Source: Mangrovicoccus sp.
GTDB taxonomy: Bacteria > Pseudomonadota > Alphaproteobacteria > Rhodobacterales > Rhodobacteraceae
Direction: 5' to 3'
Length of the DNA: 40,503 nucleotides
Assembly: GCA_025800345.1 (NCBI GenBank)
Contig: JAOXSB010000059.1
Coordinates: forward strand, 1 to 40,503
Shown: positions 33,096 to 40,503 of the stretch, in pieces
Position numbering within the stretch: position 1 is the first letter of the stretch
Layout: every line of letters starts with the position of its first letter
Notes under the pieces: generated by a model
Databases searched by the model: none
The model's input: only the letters and a program-made list of their open reading frames with translations
What the model was told of the DNA's origin: nothing
Translations under genes and position numbers: made by a program

Positions 33096-33977
33096 ATGAC
33101 ACCAAAGACATGGATCGCCCTGCATTGGGGAGAAAACGCTTTAGAGGCCTGGCAGATGCACGGGCCTCGCATGGAAGCCACCCGCCGAAGGGCTTTGCCA
33201 GAGATTGCGGATGCCCCGCAGGCCATTTCAGAATTGCTTGCCCCTTGGCACAGCCCGCAACAGCCGCTGGATGTGATCGCGTGTGGCTTGCCCCCGGGCT
33301 TGCGGGCCCAAGATACCATGCTCGCCGTGCCCGCGAAGGTTTTGCAGCTGCCCCTCTGCCAAGAGCCCAGCCCGGCCACAGGCCTGCGGCTTTGGGCGCT
33401 GCCGGGGCTTTGTCAGAAAGAGCCCGCAGATCTCATGGGGGCCGGGGCCGCGCAAATCGCTGGGTTTCTCTCCCTTGCGCCGGAATATGACGGGGTGCTG
33501 TGCTTGATCGATGATCAAAGCTGCTGGGCGCATATCTCCGCCGGTGAAGTGGTGAGCTTTCGCAGCACCATGACCCCCGCCCTATTGCAGCTATTGAGCA
33601 CGCATCCGCGTTTGCAACCGGCGATCACTGGCGAGGGTTGGGACGCTTCGAGCTTTGCCCAAGCGGTGGAGGACGGGATCGCCCATCCGCAACGCTTAAG
33701 CGCGCAGCTTTCCGGGCTGCATGCTGGGGCGGTATTGACCGGATCTGAACCCGCCCAAACCCGCGCCCGATTGGCCGGGCTGTTGATCGGAGCCGAATTG
33801 GCCGGGGCCAAACCCTATTGGCTCGGCATGCCGGTGGCGGTGATCGGACCGAGCTCTCCCGCGGATGCTTATGCCAGCGCCTTGGCCCAGCAGGGTGTGG
33901 CCGTGAGCCGCGCGGAAAGCGAGACAATGCTGCTGGCCGGACTGTACCAGGCCTGGTGGACGCGGCTGCCCGCCTAA
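33096..33977 (+). CDS. DgoK-like (2-dehydro-3-deoxygalactonokinase) family protein, probably catalytically inactive
   Basis: A 293-residue protein aligning with DgoK over its whole length, including LPGLC, the FRSTMT stretch, GLLIGAELAG and the final helix. However, each kinase motif is changed. The first ATP-phosphate motif (DWGTS or DWGST in the family) reads HWGEN near residue 9. The A-G-M-V-G-S motif reads ACGLPPG. R-G-E-E-T-Q reads GAGAAQ. P-G-T-H-(S/C)-K-W reads IDDQSCW. The frame is intact with a good GGAAGAGG ribosome binding site before ATG 33096, so this looks like a maintained pseudoenzyme rather than a decaying gene. It is followed by aldose 1-epimerase after 69 bases. Motif comparison is from memory of the family. 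Confidence 0.7.
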   Translation: MTPKTWIALHWGENALEAWQMHGPRMEATRRRALPEIADAPQAISELLAPWHSPQQPLDVIACGLPPGLRAQDTMLAVPAKVLQLPLCQEPSPATGLRLWALPGLCQKEPADLMGAGAAQIAGFLSLAPEYDGVLCLIDDQSCWAHISAGEVVSFRSTMTPALLQLLSTHPRLQPAITGEGWDASSFAQAVEDGIAHPQRLSAQLSGLHAGAVLTGSEPAQTRARLAGLLIGAELAGAKPYWLGMPVAVIGPSSPADAYASALAQQGVAVSRAESETMLLAGLYQAWWTRLPA

Positions 33978-34046
33978 ACCCGTTGCCCTTGAAATCCTCG
34001 GCCCGCTTGGTGAGATTGGCCAAACCCCGCAGCAGGAGACACCGCA

Positions 34047-35063
34047 ATGGCCTCTATGACCCCCGGCATCCAATTGGCTGGCCATTTGCCCGATGGGCGG
34101 GCGGTGCAGCGGGTGGTGCTGAGCGATGGCACCTTATCCGTAGCGCTGCTGAGCTTGGGCTGTGTGTTGCAAGATCTGCGCCTGGCGGGGGTGGCCCATA
34201 GCCTAACCTTAGGCAGCGATGAAATCGCCGCATATGACGGGGCCATGCGCAGTTGCGGCGCGCTGATGGGGCCAGTGATCAATCGCATTTCCGGCGGCGC
34301 CGCCATGCTGAACGGAAAAAACTACGCGTTTGAGCGCAACCAGGATGGGCAGCATACCCGCCATAGCGGCAGCGCCGGCACCAACCGAAAAATCTGGGAA
34401 ATCGGTGCCCATAATGACACCAGCGTCACATTTGAAACCAGCCTACACGCTGGAGAGGGCGGCTTTCCCGGCAATCGCGTGGTCGCCGCAAAGTTTCATC
34501 TGCCTCAACCTGGCACATTAGAGATGCAAGTGACCGCAACCACTGATGCGCCCACATGGATCAATTTCGCCAATCACAGCTACTGGAACCTGGACGGGAC
34601 CGAAACCTATGCGGACCACCGGCTAGAGATTGCCGCCGCGCGCTATTGCGTGCCTGGGCCGGGGGATTTGGTCACCGGCGAAGTGCTGCCGGTGGAAGAA
34701 AGCCCCTATGATTTCCGCACCCCGCGGGAATTGCATCCGGGCCAAGACCCAAAGCTGGATGTCAATCTATGCCTAGCGGGTCGCCGCCGCGCGCCGCAGC
34801 ATGTGCTCTCCCTGACCGGTACAAGCGGCGTGCAAATGCAAATGGAGACCAGCGAGCCAGGGCTGCAAATCTATGACGGCGCGAAATTCGACGATGCGGG
34901 CGCGCCGGGGCATGATGGGCGCAGCTATGGGGCCTACGCGGGGCTCGCGATTGAGGCCCAAGCCTGGCCCGACGCCCCCAATCAGCCGCAGTTCCCTTCC
35001 ATTGTTGAGCGCCCGGAGCGGGCGTATAATCAACTCACGCGCTGGCATTTTTCCCTGCCCTGA
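34047..35063 (+). CDS. galM: aldose 1-epimerase (mutarotase)
   Basis: A 338-residue aldose 1-epimerase interconverting the alpha and beta anomers of sugars such as galactose or glucose. The family motifs are NRISGG (near residue 78), the general-acid His in NHSYWNLDG (near 176-184), and the catalytic Glu in GLAIEAQAWPDAPNQP (near 302-317). An AGGAG lies about 10 bases before the start. It lies in the same direction as the DgoK-like gene, 69 bases after it; galactose-related sugar use is the shared theme. No signal peptide is seen, so the enzyme is cytoplasmic. Confidence 0.9.
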   Translation: MASMTPGIQLAGHLPDGRAVQRVVLSDGTLSVALLSLGCVLQDLRLAGVAHSLTLGSDEIAAYDGAMRSCGALMGPVINRISGGAAMLNGKNYAFERNQDGQHTRHSGSAGTNRKIWEIGAHNDTSVTFETSLHAGEGGFPGNRVVAAKFHLPQPGTLEMQVTATTDAPTWINFANHSYWNLDGTETYADHRLEIAAARYCVPGPGDLVTGEVLPVEESPYDFRTPRELHPGQDPKLDVNLCLAGRRRAPQHVLSLTGTSGVQMQMETSEPGLQIYDGAKFDDAGAPGHDGRSYGAYAGLAIEAQAWPDAPNQPQFPSIVERPERAYNQLTRWHFSLP

Positions 35064-35095
35064 GTCGCGTTCACTTCTGACCCCAAGAGAACCCG

Positions 35096-35863
35096 ATGAA
35101 AAAGACCGTGTTGTTCCTAAGTGCCCTGAGCCTTCTGGGGGCCTGTGGCGGCGGTGGCGGCACCCTTTTACCTGTGCCACCAGCCCCTCCGTCAGAGCCC
35201 GCACCGCAAACCGATAATGGCTATTTGGTTTCGAACGAATTGCGTAAAGACAATTCTGGAGCGGTCATTGCTGGCCCGACCGGCGAAATTTCTAAAGGTG
35301 CTTTGTCGCAAGATGCGAACGGCGCTCTGAAAGTGAATGGCGAAGTTTTGGCTTCAGAGTTTGTTAGGGGACAGGAATTGCGTCATACGACTTATGGCCA
35401 CTGGCAAAAACTCGATGATGTCAGCGTTAGTGAGGTATATGCCAGCTACGGTGATGTCACACCAGCTTCTGACCTACCCGATGAAGAAGCCAGCTATTTA
35501 GGCATATCAAGAGGCTACGTTCGGGATAACGCTGACGAAATACTCGCGCGAAGCGCGTCGGCTGTTCGGGTTGATGTTCGAAATGGTTTTCGCGATGTAA
35601 CGATTGATAGTAGCACGACGGCTGTTACAGACTTGAACAGTCAAATCACAAAGCTCAACCCAGCATATGATTTCACGGGCAAAGGCCAGATCACGGGGTC
35701 TGGTTTTGAAATGCGCATCCAAAACAACGACGCAGCGCTGGATCTGTCTGGCACGACCCAGGGCCAGTTTTATGGGCCCAATGCCGAGGAAGTCGGCGGT
35801 GTCTTCAAAATGACAGGCACCAATGGCTCTGCTTATGTCGGCTCTTTTGGGGCAACGCGCTGA
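35096..35863 (+). CDS. Slam-dependent-type surface lipoprotein with TbpB-like barrel (copy 1)
   Basis: A 255-residue lipoprotein. The signal sequence ends in the lipobox LLGAC with Cys17 as the lipidated residue, followed by a Gly run and a Pro-rich linker (about 18-40). The C-terminal part forms the small beta-barrel seen in transferrin-binding-protein-B-like proteins, with the hallmark QFYGPNAEEVGGVFKMTG near residues 223-240 and a final GSFGATR. Its family partner, Slam, is two genes downstream, so it is probably flipped to the outer face of the outer membrane. Ligand unknown; iron carrier, haem or another host- or environment-derived molecule are the family options. Part of the gene has markedly lower GC than its neighbours. 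Confidence 0.82.
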   Translation: MKKTVLFLSALSLLGACGGGGGTLLPVPPAPPSEPAPQTDNGYLVSNELRKDNSGAVIAGPTGEISKGALSQDANGALKVNGEVLASEFVRGQELRHTTYGHWQKLDDVSVSEVYASYGDVTPASDLPDEEASYLGISRGYVRDNADEILARSASAVRVDVRNGFRDVTIDSSTTAVTDLNSQITKLNPAYDFTGKGQITGSGFEMRIQNNDAALDLSGTTQGQFYGPNAEEVGGVFKMTGTNGSAYVGSFGATR

Positions 35864-35894
35864 ACTCAGCCCTTGAAAGCGTCCCCAGATGCAA

Positions 35895-35949
35895 GCGGCA
35901 AGGCCTCTAGAAAACGGTCCTTGCCGCCTGCCTTGCCCTAGCGCAAGGC
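35895..35949 (+). repeat. two consecutive hairpins between the lipoprotein genes
   Basis: Hairpin 1 pairs GCGGCAAGG (35895-35903) with CCTTGCCGC (35919-35927). Hairpin 2 pairs GCCTTGC (35930-35936) with GCAAGGC (35943-35949). The arms share the core CAAGG/CCTTG, so strands of one hairpin can also pair with the other. No T run follows. The block could end the first lipoprotein transcript or reduce read-through to the second. Confidence 0.5.
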
Positions 35950-35987
35950 AAGGCTGGCTGCATTGTTCTTCTTTGGCTGCACGCGTA

Positions 35988-36016
35988 TGAACAGGGGACA
36001 GGGGCGGCGGTATACT
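35988..36016 (+). promoter_or_regulatory. candidate sigma-70-type promoter of lipoprotein copy 2
   Basis: TGAACA (35988-35993) and TATACT (36011-36016) are separated by 17 bases, matching TTGACA at 4 of 6 and TATAAT at 5 of 6 positions. The start codon lies 57 bases further on. Confidence 0.4.
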
Positions 36017-36072
36017 GGCGTTACAATCTGATCAAAACAGAGCGGCCGTTATTGGTACGGGGTGAGGACATG

Positions 36073-36840
36073 ATGCGTAAATCTGTATTAGCAGTGGGTT
36101 TGGTGAGTATTCTTGGCGCTTGCGGCGGCGGTGGAGGCGGCGGCGGCAGCGTGGGCCCTATTGTCCCCCCAGAACCACCTGTAGAGCCAAATGGCCACTC
36201 CTCAACCGTGGGCCTGAGCCGAGACGCTGATGGCAACATCTCTGCGGTGACCTTCCGCGGGGTCGAGGAAAACCTGCTATCGCTTAACGATGATGATCAG
36301 TTGCTCAACAATGGCGAAGTGATCGCCGAAGACGTGGCCTTTTTGGCAGAACTCGAACATTCGAATTTCGGCATGTGGACCCGTGACACTGGCAAAAGAC
36401 CAAGTGTGACTGTGGCCGCTTTTGGTGACATCACTCCAAGCGATGGCCTGCCCTTAGAAGATGCCCGCTATGAGGGGCAATCCACCGGCATCGTGCAAAA
36501 CAATGTCTTGGGCGTCACCGATACCACGGTGTCTACCATGACCGTCGAAGTGACCAATGGCTTTCGCGATATCGCCATTGAAAGCAGCGACACGCGCTTT
36601 ACCGATATCAACAATACCGGCCAAGACAACCTGCCGCGCAATTACGATTTCAAAGGCCAGGGCAAAATCTCGGGCACCGGCTTTACCACCCAAGTGGTTA
36701 ACGCCCCAGGTGAGTTGAATATCAGCGGTCGGGTGATGGGGAATTTCTATGGCCCTAATGCCGAAGAAGTGGGCGGCGTGTTCAAATTGACCGGCTCGGA
36801 AAAATCCACCTATCTCGGCTCTTTTGGCGCTGCGCGCTAA
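36073..36840 (+). CDS. Slam-dependent-type surface lipoprotein with TbpB-like barrel (copy 2)
   Basis: A 255-residue paralogue of the lipoprotein two hundred bases upstream: lipobox ILGAC with Cys17, a run of Gly residues, a Pro-rich linker, and the same C-terminal barrel with NGFRDIAIESS, YDFKGQGKISGTGF and NFYGPNAEEVGGVFKLTG, ending in GSFGAAR. The N-terminal half differs more than the C-terminal half, as expected if the barrel is the part read by Slam and the rest binds a ligand. The start at 36073 is preferred to the ATG at 36070 because of its spacing from GTGAGGA. It is 66 bases before the Slam gene and presumably co-transcribed with it. Confidence 0.84.
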   Translation: MRKSVLAVGLVSILGACGGGGGGGGSVGPIVPPEPPVEPNGHSSTVGLSRDADGNISAVTFRGVEENLLSLNDDDQLLNNGEVIAEDVAFLAELEHSNFGMWTRDTGKRPSVTVAAFGDITPSDGLPLEDARYEGQSTGIVQNNVLGVTDTTVSTMTVEVTNGFRDIAIESSDTRFTDINNTGQDNLPRNYDFKGQGKISGTGFTTQVVNAPGELNISGRVMGNFYGPNAEEVGGVFKLTGSEKSTYLGSFGAAR

Positions 36841-36906
36841 CCCTTGAGCTTTCTGGCCCGCCCGCGCTGCCAGTTTTCGCGCGGGCGGCCTCATATTCGT
36901 GATCAG

Positions 36907-38160
36907 ATGAAAACATCCCTTCTTGCTTTGCTGTTCGGCCTTGCGGCTGTTTTCGGCCATGCTGCGCCTTTGCGCGCGGAAACCGCGCCTGTGCCAAGCC
37001 CGCAAATCGCGCGCGCTTTGCAAATCGAAGAGCAGTTTTTGACCGGGCTTGCGGCGCTCGATGCCGGGCAAGCGGATCAAGCCATCGTGATCTTTCAAGA
37101 CATCCTGGCGCAAAACCCGGATCTGATCCGCGTGCGTTTGGAACTGGCGCGGGCCTATTTCATCGCCGAGCGTTGGCAACGGGCTCGGTCGGAATTTTTT
37201 GCGGTGCTCTCTGCGGATCTGCCCGAAAGCGTGCGCCAGAATGTGCTGCGCTTTATTCGCGCCATCGATGCAAGGCGGGGCTTTGATTGGGATCTCAGCA
37301 TTGCTTTGGCCCGGTTTGGCGATACCCGCGCCTTTCGCTCTGACACGCTTGATCTGCAATTTGGCGATGCGGTGCTGCCCTTTACCTTGGCGCGCAATTC
37401 CGACACGCAATTGGGGCTTGATATCGTCGGGGCCGCGCAACTGCGCCGTTCGCTGGGCGAATTTGGCGGCGCGGCGGTGCTGGGATTTGGCGAGGCATTC
37501 GTGGATCTCGATGCGGCCGAGGATCGCGCCTTTCGCGACAGCCGAGTTGGCTTGCGCTTCGGTGCCCAAACCGCTGGTGCAAACCTGACCACCTCCCTGG
37601 CGTTGCGCGCAGATCGCCGAGACCTGCGAGACCGCCATTGGGAAAATCGCTTCGGCATTGAAGCCGCCCTAGAGCGGCGCAGCGCCACGGGCGGGTCCGT
37701 CTTTGCTGGGCTCACCGCTTTGGCCGTGGATCACCGGGCCATGCCCGATCTCGATGGGGCCTCCACCACCTGGCAGATTGGGGCGCGGCAGTCTTTGGGC
37801 GGACGCGCAGTGCTTGGCCTGGCCGCCTTTGGGGAACATCGCCGGGTGGATGCGGGGTTTGAAGGCTATGATACCTATGGGCTGCGCCTTTTTGGTCGGC
37901 TCAATGCCCGCTATGGGCTGCAAATCGAACCTTCGCTGTCCTGGTCGCGCAAAGCCTATTTGGAGCGCAACCCGGTCTTTACTGGCAATCCCGATGAAAG
38001 CCGCTGGTATGCGACGCTGCGGGTAGAAAAATCCGATCTGTTCCTGGCCGGAGCCTTCTCACCGTTTTTATCCGTGGATTATGAATGGGTCGAAAGCGGG
38101 ATCGAGGCGTTCAGTTTTGAGGATGCCGGGGTGCAGATCGGTCTGAACCGGCAGTTTTGA
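36907..38160 (+). CDS. Slam-type surface lipoprotein assembly modifier (DUF560)
   Basis: A 417-residue outer-membrane protein with a signal peptide (about 1-24, cleavage after RAE or nearby). Residues 30-115 form TPR-like helices (AGQADQAIVIFQDIL and RVRLELARAYFIAERW), then alternating beta strands from about 125 to the end give a C-terminal barrel that closes with GLNRQF, an aromatic last residue typical of Bam substrates. This is the layout of Slam (TPR domain plus DUF560 barrel), which moves lipoproteins such as TbpB, LbpB and HpuA to the cell surface. It follows two TbpB-like lipoproteins. The ATG at 36907 was taken because a signal peptide starts there; its ribosome binding site is weak. 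Confidence 0.85.
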   Translation: MKTSLLALLFGLAAVFGHAAPLRAETAPVPSPQIARALQIEEQFLTGLAALDAGQADQAIVIFQDILAQNPDLIRVRLELARAYFIAERWQRARSEFFAVLSADLPESVRQNVLRFIRAIDARRGFDWDLSIALARFGDTRAFRSDTLDLQFGDAVLPFTLARNSDTQLGLDIVGAAQLRRSLGEFGGAAVLGFGEAFVDLDAAEDRAFRDSRVGLRFGAQTAGANLTTSLALRADRRDLRDRHWENRFGIEAALERRSATGGSVFAGLTALAVDHRAMPDLDGASTTWQIGARQSLGGRAVLGLAAFGEHRRVDAGFEGYDTYGLRLFGRLNARYGLQIEPSLSWSRKAYLERNPVFTGNPDESRWYATLRVEKSDLFLAGAFSPFLSVDYEWVESGIEAFSFEDAGVQIGLNRQF

Positions 38161-38171
38161 TCCCGATCGGA

Positions 38172-38197
38172 TCAGCCCGACAAAACCGCCGGGCTGA
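38172..38197. terminator. hairpin between the convergent slam and puuD genes
   Basis: TCAGCCCG (38172-38179) and CGGGCTGA (38190-38197) pair over 8 bases around a 10-base loop, 11 bases past the slam stop and just before that of puuD. No T run; a shared bidirectional terminator is plausible. Confidence 0.45.
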
Positions 38198-38209
38198 CCC
38201 TCAGCGAAG

Positions 38210-39448
38210 CTAGCGCGCGGCCCCTTCGCGATACCAAGCCACGATCATCTCGCGCTCTTCCTGTTCCATCCAAGACAGATTGCCCGGCGGCATGGCATGG
38301 GTCACACCCGATTGCAGGTAGATTTCCTTGGCATGGGTGGCCACGGCATATTCCGTATCCAGCCGCACCCCTTTGGGGGCATGGGTGATGCCTTCCCAAC
38401 CGGGATCTTCGGAATGGCACATGGAGCAGCGCCCCATGACCACGCCGGCCACCTCTTCAAAGCTCTCGACCTCCGCAAAACGAGCCTGAGCAGGCCGCAG
38501 ATCCGATACCTCGCTGTCATAAGTACCGCCACGATGGCTGAGCGGGCCAACCGACAAGGCCACAATCGCCAAGAACAGCGCCGCCGTGAGCCCCCAGGTC
38601 CACCAGAGCATGCCTTTGCGCGAATGCATGCTGTTGAAAAAATGGCGGATGGTGACGCCCATCAGGAAAACCAGCGAGGCGATCAACCAGTTATAGTCGC
38701 TGGCAAAGGCCAAGGGGTAGTGGTTGGAGAGCATCAAGAACAGCACTGGCAGCGTTAGATAATTGTTATGGGTGCTGCGCTGTTTCGCGATGATGCCATA
38801 TTTCGGATCCGGAGTGCGCCCGGCCTTTAGATCAGCCACCACAACTTTTTGGTTGGGAATGATCACGAAAAACACATTGGCGGACATGATCGTGGCGGTG
38901 AAAGCCCCCAGATGCAGCAGCGCTGCGCGCCCGGAAAACACCTGGGTATAGCCCCAAGCCATGGCCACCAGGATCACATAAAGCCCGATCATCAGCTTAG
39001 TGTTATCGGTGCCAAAGGGGGATTTGCAGATCCGGTCATAGGCCAGCCAGCCGAAAACCAGCGAGCCCAGCGAAATGGCCACCGCCGCCCAAACCGGCAG
39101 ATCCGCCACATTCGGATCAATCAGATAAAGCTCTGCCCCGAGGTAATAGACCAAGATGAGCATGGCAAAACCCGACAGCCAAGTGCTGTAGCTTTCCCAT
39201 TTGAACCAGATCAGATCCTCGGGCATACCTTCGGGAGCCACTTGGTATTTTTGCAGGTGATAAAACCCGCCCCCATGGACCTGCCATTCATCCCCGGCCA
39301 CACCGGCGGGCAGCCCCCCGTGACGGCGCAATCCCAGATCAAGCGCGATGAAGTAAAAGGACGAGCCAATCCAGGCGATGCCTGTGACCACATGGATCCA
39401 GCGCACAGCAAATTCGACCCAACTTTCAACCAAAACCAAATCCCACAT
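38210..39448 (-). CDS. puuD: membrane urate oxidase (urate hydroxylase) PuuD
   Basis: A 412-residue inner-membrane enzyme oxidising urate to 5-hydroxyisourate without making hydrogen peroxide. The first 330 or so residues hold about eight or nine membrane helices, beginning with ESWVEFAVRWIHVVTGIAWIG. The C-terminal domain is a c-type cytochrome with the haem site CSMCH (residues 341-345) and likely Met ligand in MPPGN (386), which passes electrons to the respiratory chain. The ATG at 39448 has a GGGGGAG site 7 bases upstream; a GTG one codon earlier is possible. It follows the hydroxyisourate hydrolase gene by 3 bases, so the enzyme making this intermediate and the one consuming it are coupled. 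Confidence 0.93.
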   Translation of the reverse strand: MWDLVLVESWVEFAVRWIHVVTGIAWIGSSFYFIALDLGLRRHGGLPAGVAGDEWQVHGGGFYHLQKYQVAPEGMPEDLIWFKWESYSTWLSGFAMLILVYYLGAELYLIDPNVADLPVWAAVAISLGSLVFGWLAYDRICKSPFGTDNTKLMIGLYVILVAMAWGYTQVFSGRAALLHLGAFTATIMSANVFFVIIPNQKVVVADLKAGRTPDPKYGIIAKQRSTHNNYLTLPVLFLMLSNHYPLAFASDYNWLIASLVFLMGVTIRHFFNSMHSRKGMLWWTWGLTAALFLAIVALSVGPLSHRGGTYDSEVSDLRPAQARFAEVESFEEVAGVVMGRCSMCHSEDPGWEGITHAPKGVRLDTEYAVATHAKEIYLQSGVTHAMPPGNLSWMEQEEREMIVAWYREGAAR

Positions 39449-39451
39449 CAC

Positions 39452-39799
39452 TTAGCTCCCCCGATAGGTCGAATAGCCGAAAGGCGAGAGCAAGAGCGGC
39501 ACATGATAATGGCTCTCGGGCTCAGAGATGCCAAATCGGATCGGCACCCGATCTAGGAATAGCGGCTCTGCCCCCGCCTGCCCCGTGGCTTTGAGATAAT
39601 CGCCCGCGTAAAACTGCAACTCATAGACCCCACAAGCAAAGCTTTCGGCGGGTAAGATCGGATCATCCGTGCGCCCATCGGCATTGGTGAGCATATCCGC
39701 CAGCAGGTCTCCTGCCGCATCATGTAGCGTTATTCTCAGCCCTTCCGCCGGGCAGCCCCGGGCGGTGTCGAGCACATGGGTTGTTAGATAGCCGCTCAT
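39452..39799 (-). CDS. uraH: 5-hydroxyisourate hydrolase
   Basis: A 115-residue transthyretin-like enzyme hydrolysing 5-hydroxyisourate to OHCU on the way from urate to allantoin. The family signatures are the N-terminal THVLDTARG and the C-terminal YRGS ending, with the catalytic His residues in the first motif and near SHYHVPLLLSP. It is full length. It is the first gene of the uraH-puuD pair, divergent from the purine permease across 152 bases. Confidence 0.95.
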   Translation of the reverse strand: MSGYLTTHVLDTARGCPAEGLRITLHDAAGDLLADMLTNADGRTDDPILPAESFACGVYELQFYAGDYLKATGQAGAEPLFLDRVPIRFGISEPESHYHVPLLLSPFGYSTYRGS

Positions 39800-39891
39800 G
39801 ATATGGCTCCAATCACTGTCGCTTGTTCACTTTTTACGCAGTTGTTGGGAAATTAGGCGAATTCCCCCGCGATCTTCTTGGCACCTTAGTG

Positions 39892-39913
39892 AGCTTGAGC
39901 TTGGCTTCAAGCT
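39892..39913. promoter_or_regulatory. inverted repeat between uraH and the purine permease gene
   Basis: AGCTTGA (39892-39898) and TCAAGCT (39907-39913) are perfect 7-base arms with an 8-base spacer that contains another GCTTGG. It sits in the shared control region, 39 bases before the permease start, and could be an operator for a urate- or purine-responsive regulator. Confidence 0.35.
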
Positions 39914-39951
39914 GGACAAGGCGTCCTAGCAGCAAAGAACCAAGTGAGATC

Positions 39952-40503
39952 ATGAGCGACCATTCCATCGGCACCCCTGCCCAATTGCGCGACCCTAATT
40001 ATATGCCACCCTTTCACAAGGCGACCGCTTTGGGGGTGCAGCATGTTTTGGCCATGTTCATCGCCAATGTGACCCCAGCGATCATCGTGGCCGGGGCCGC
40101 CGGTTTTGGCTTTGGCTCGAACTCGCCAGATTTTCCCGAACTGCTTTATATGATTCAGATGTCGATGCTGTTCGCGGGCATCGCCACCTTGTTTCAATCC
40201 ATCGGCGCGGGCCCGATCGGGGCCAAGCTGCCCATCGTGCAAGGCACGTCCTTTGCCTTTATTCCGATCATGATCCCCTTGGTGGCAGGCAAAGGCGTTG
40301 ATGGGCTGGCCGCGCTTTATGGCGGGGTGATCATCGGCGGGATTTTCCACGGGTTCCTGGGGCTCTTTATCGGCAAAATCCGCTTTGCCTTGCCGCCCCT
40401 GGTCACCGGATTGGTTGTCACCATGATCGGGCTTTCCCTGGTGAAAGTGGGCATTCAATACGCAGCAGGCGGTGTTCCTGCCATTGGCACGCCGGAATAT
40501 GGC
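39952..40503 (+). CDS. NCS2 family purine (urate/xanthine) permease, 3' end outside window
   Basis: The first 184 residues of a nucleobase:cation symporter-2 transporter, cut by the right edge. Several membrane helices are visible, with family stretches such as ATALGVQHVLAMFIANVTPA near the N-terminus and KLPIVQGTSFAFIP, where the Gln-Gly-x-x-Phe core lies near the substrate site. Divergent from uraH-puuD, so urate or xanthine import is the natural role, feeding the urate pathway next to it. The exact substrate cannot be told from this fragment. The ribosome binding site before 39952 is weak. Confidence 0.9.
   Translation, partial: MSDHSIGTPAQLRDPNYMPPFHKATALGVQHVLAMFIANVTPAIIVAGAAGFGFGSNSPDFPELLYMIQMSMLFAGIATLFQSIGAGPIGAKLPIVQGTSFAFIPIMIPLVAGKGVDGLAALYGGVIIGGIFHGFLGLFIGKIRFALPPLVTGLVVTMIGLSLVKVGIQYAAGGVPAIGTPEYG

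Noticed and set aside
35895-35949. CRISPR-like repeat
   Set aside because: Only two hairpins with related arms, no regular spacer-repeat pattern.
36454-37638. A 394-codon minus-strand frame across the slam gene and lipoprotein copy 2
   Set aside because: It crosses the gap between two clear plus-strand genes and has low-complexity Gln/Arg/Ala composition typical of antisense frames.

Overview
This window reads as chromosome of a GC-rich alphaproteobacterium, most likely Rhodobacteraceae (Roseobacter group). The evidence is two proteins ending in VPLPA-CTERM sorting signals, DUF1523/DUF1285/DUF599 family genes, glcDEF glycolate oxidase, PuuD-type membrane urate oxidase and a plasmid-free housekeeping gene style with many ATGA start/stop overlaps. 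No rRNA, tRNA, CRISPR array, insertion sequence or phage gene was seen. Coding density is very high; the longest gene-free gap is 23288-23580 (293 bases).

Layout. 1-1695 (minus): YcjX-like GTPase fragment, DUF1523 protein and a small membrane protein. 1768-5766: P1-family peptidase, exported protein, alpha/beta hydrolase and succinate-semialdehyde dehydrogenase. 5928-8093: large exported phytase-like/esterase-like protein with a possible PhoB box. 8202-9599 (minus): Hsp20 with a ROSE-like RNA thermometer candidate, and a secreted trypsin-like protease. 9703-13605 (minus): glcD-glcE-glcF, with an inverted repeat in the promoter region. 13700-14790: DUF599 membrane protein and a small exported protein. 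14752-21601 (minus): a tightly coupled MoxR - DUF58 - BatA/DUF4159 - VWA/GATase-like operon, with DUF1285 divergent at 21660.

22550-24303 carries two tandem VPLPA-CTERM proteins with intact MIDAS motifs. 24376-24747 is an NTF2-like protein. 25002-29305 (plus) is a compact run of three genes: a ferredoxin-ASKHA corrinoid-activator-like protein, an N-terminally short AMP-binding enzyme and a thiolase lacking two catalytic residues. 29302-30366 (minus) is a GT4 glycosyltransferase, 30532-32352 OpgH, 32383-32976 YceI. 33096-35063 holds a DgoK-like protein whose kinase motifs are all replaced, followed by aldose 1-epimerase.

35096-38160 is the most system-like part: two paralogous lipoproteins with TbpB-like C-terminal barrels followed by a Slam (surface lipoprotein assembly modifier) outer-membrane protein, so a self-contained surface-lipoprotein display locus. 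38210-40503 is purine catabolism: PuuD, 5-hydroxyisourate hydrolase and a divergent NCS2 purine permease running off the right edge.
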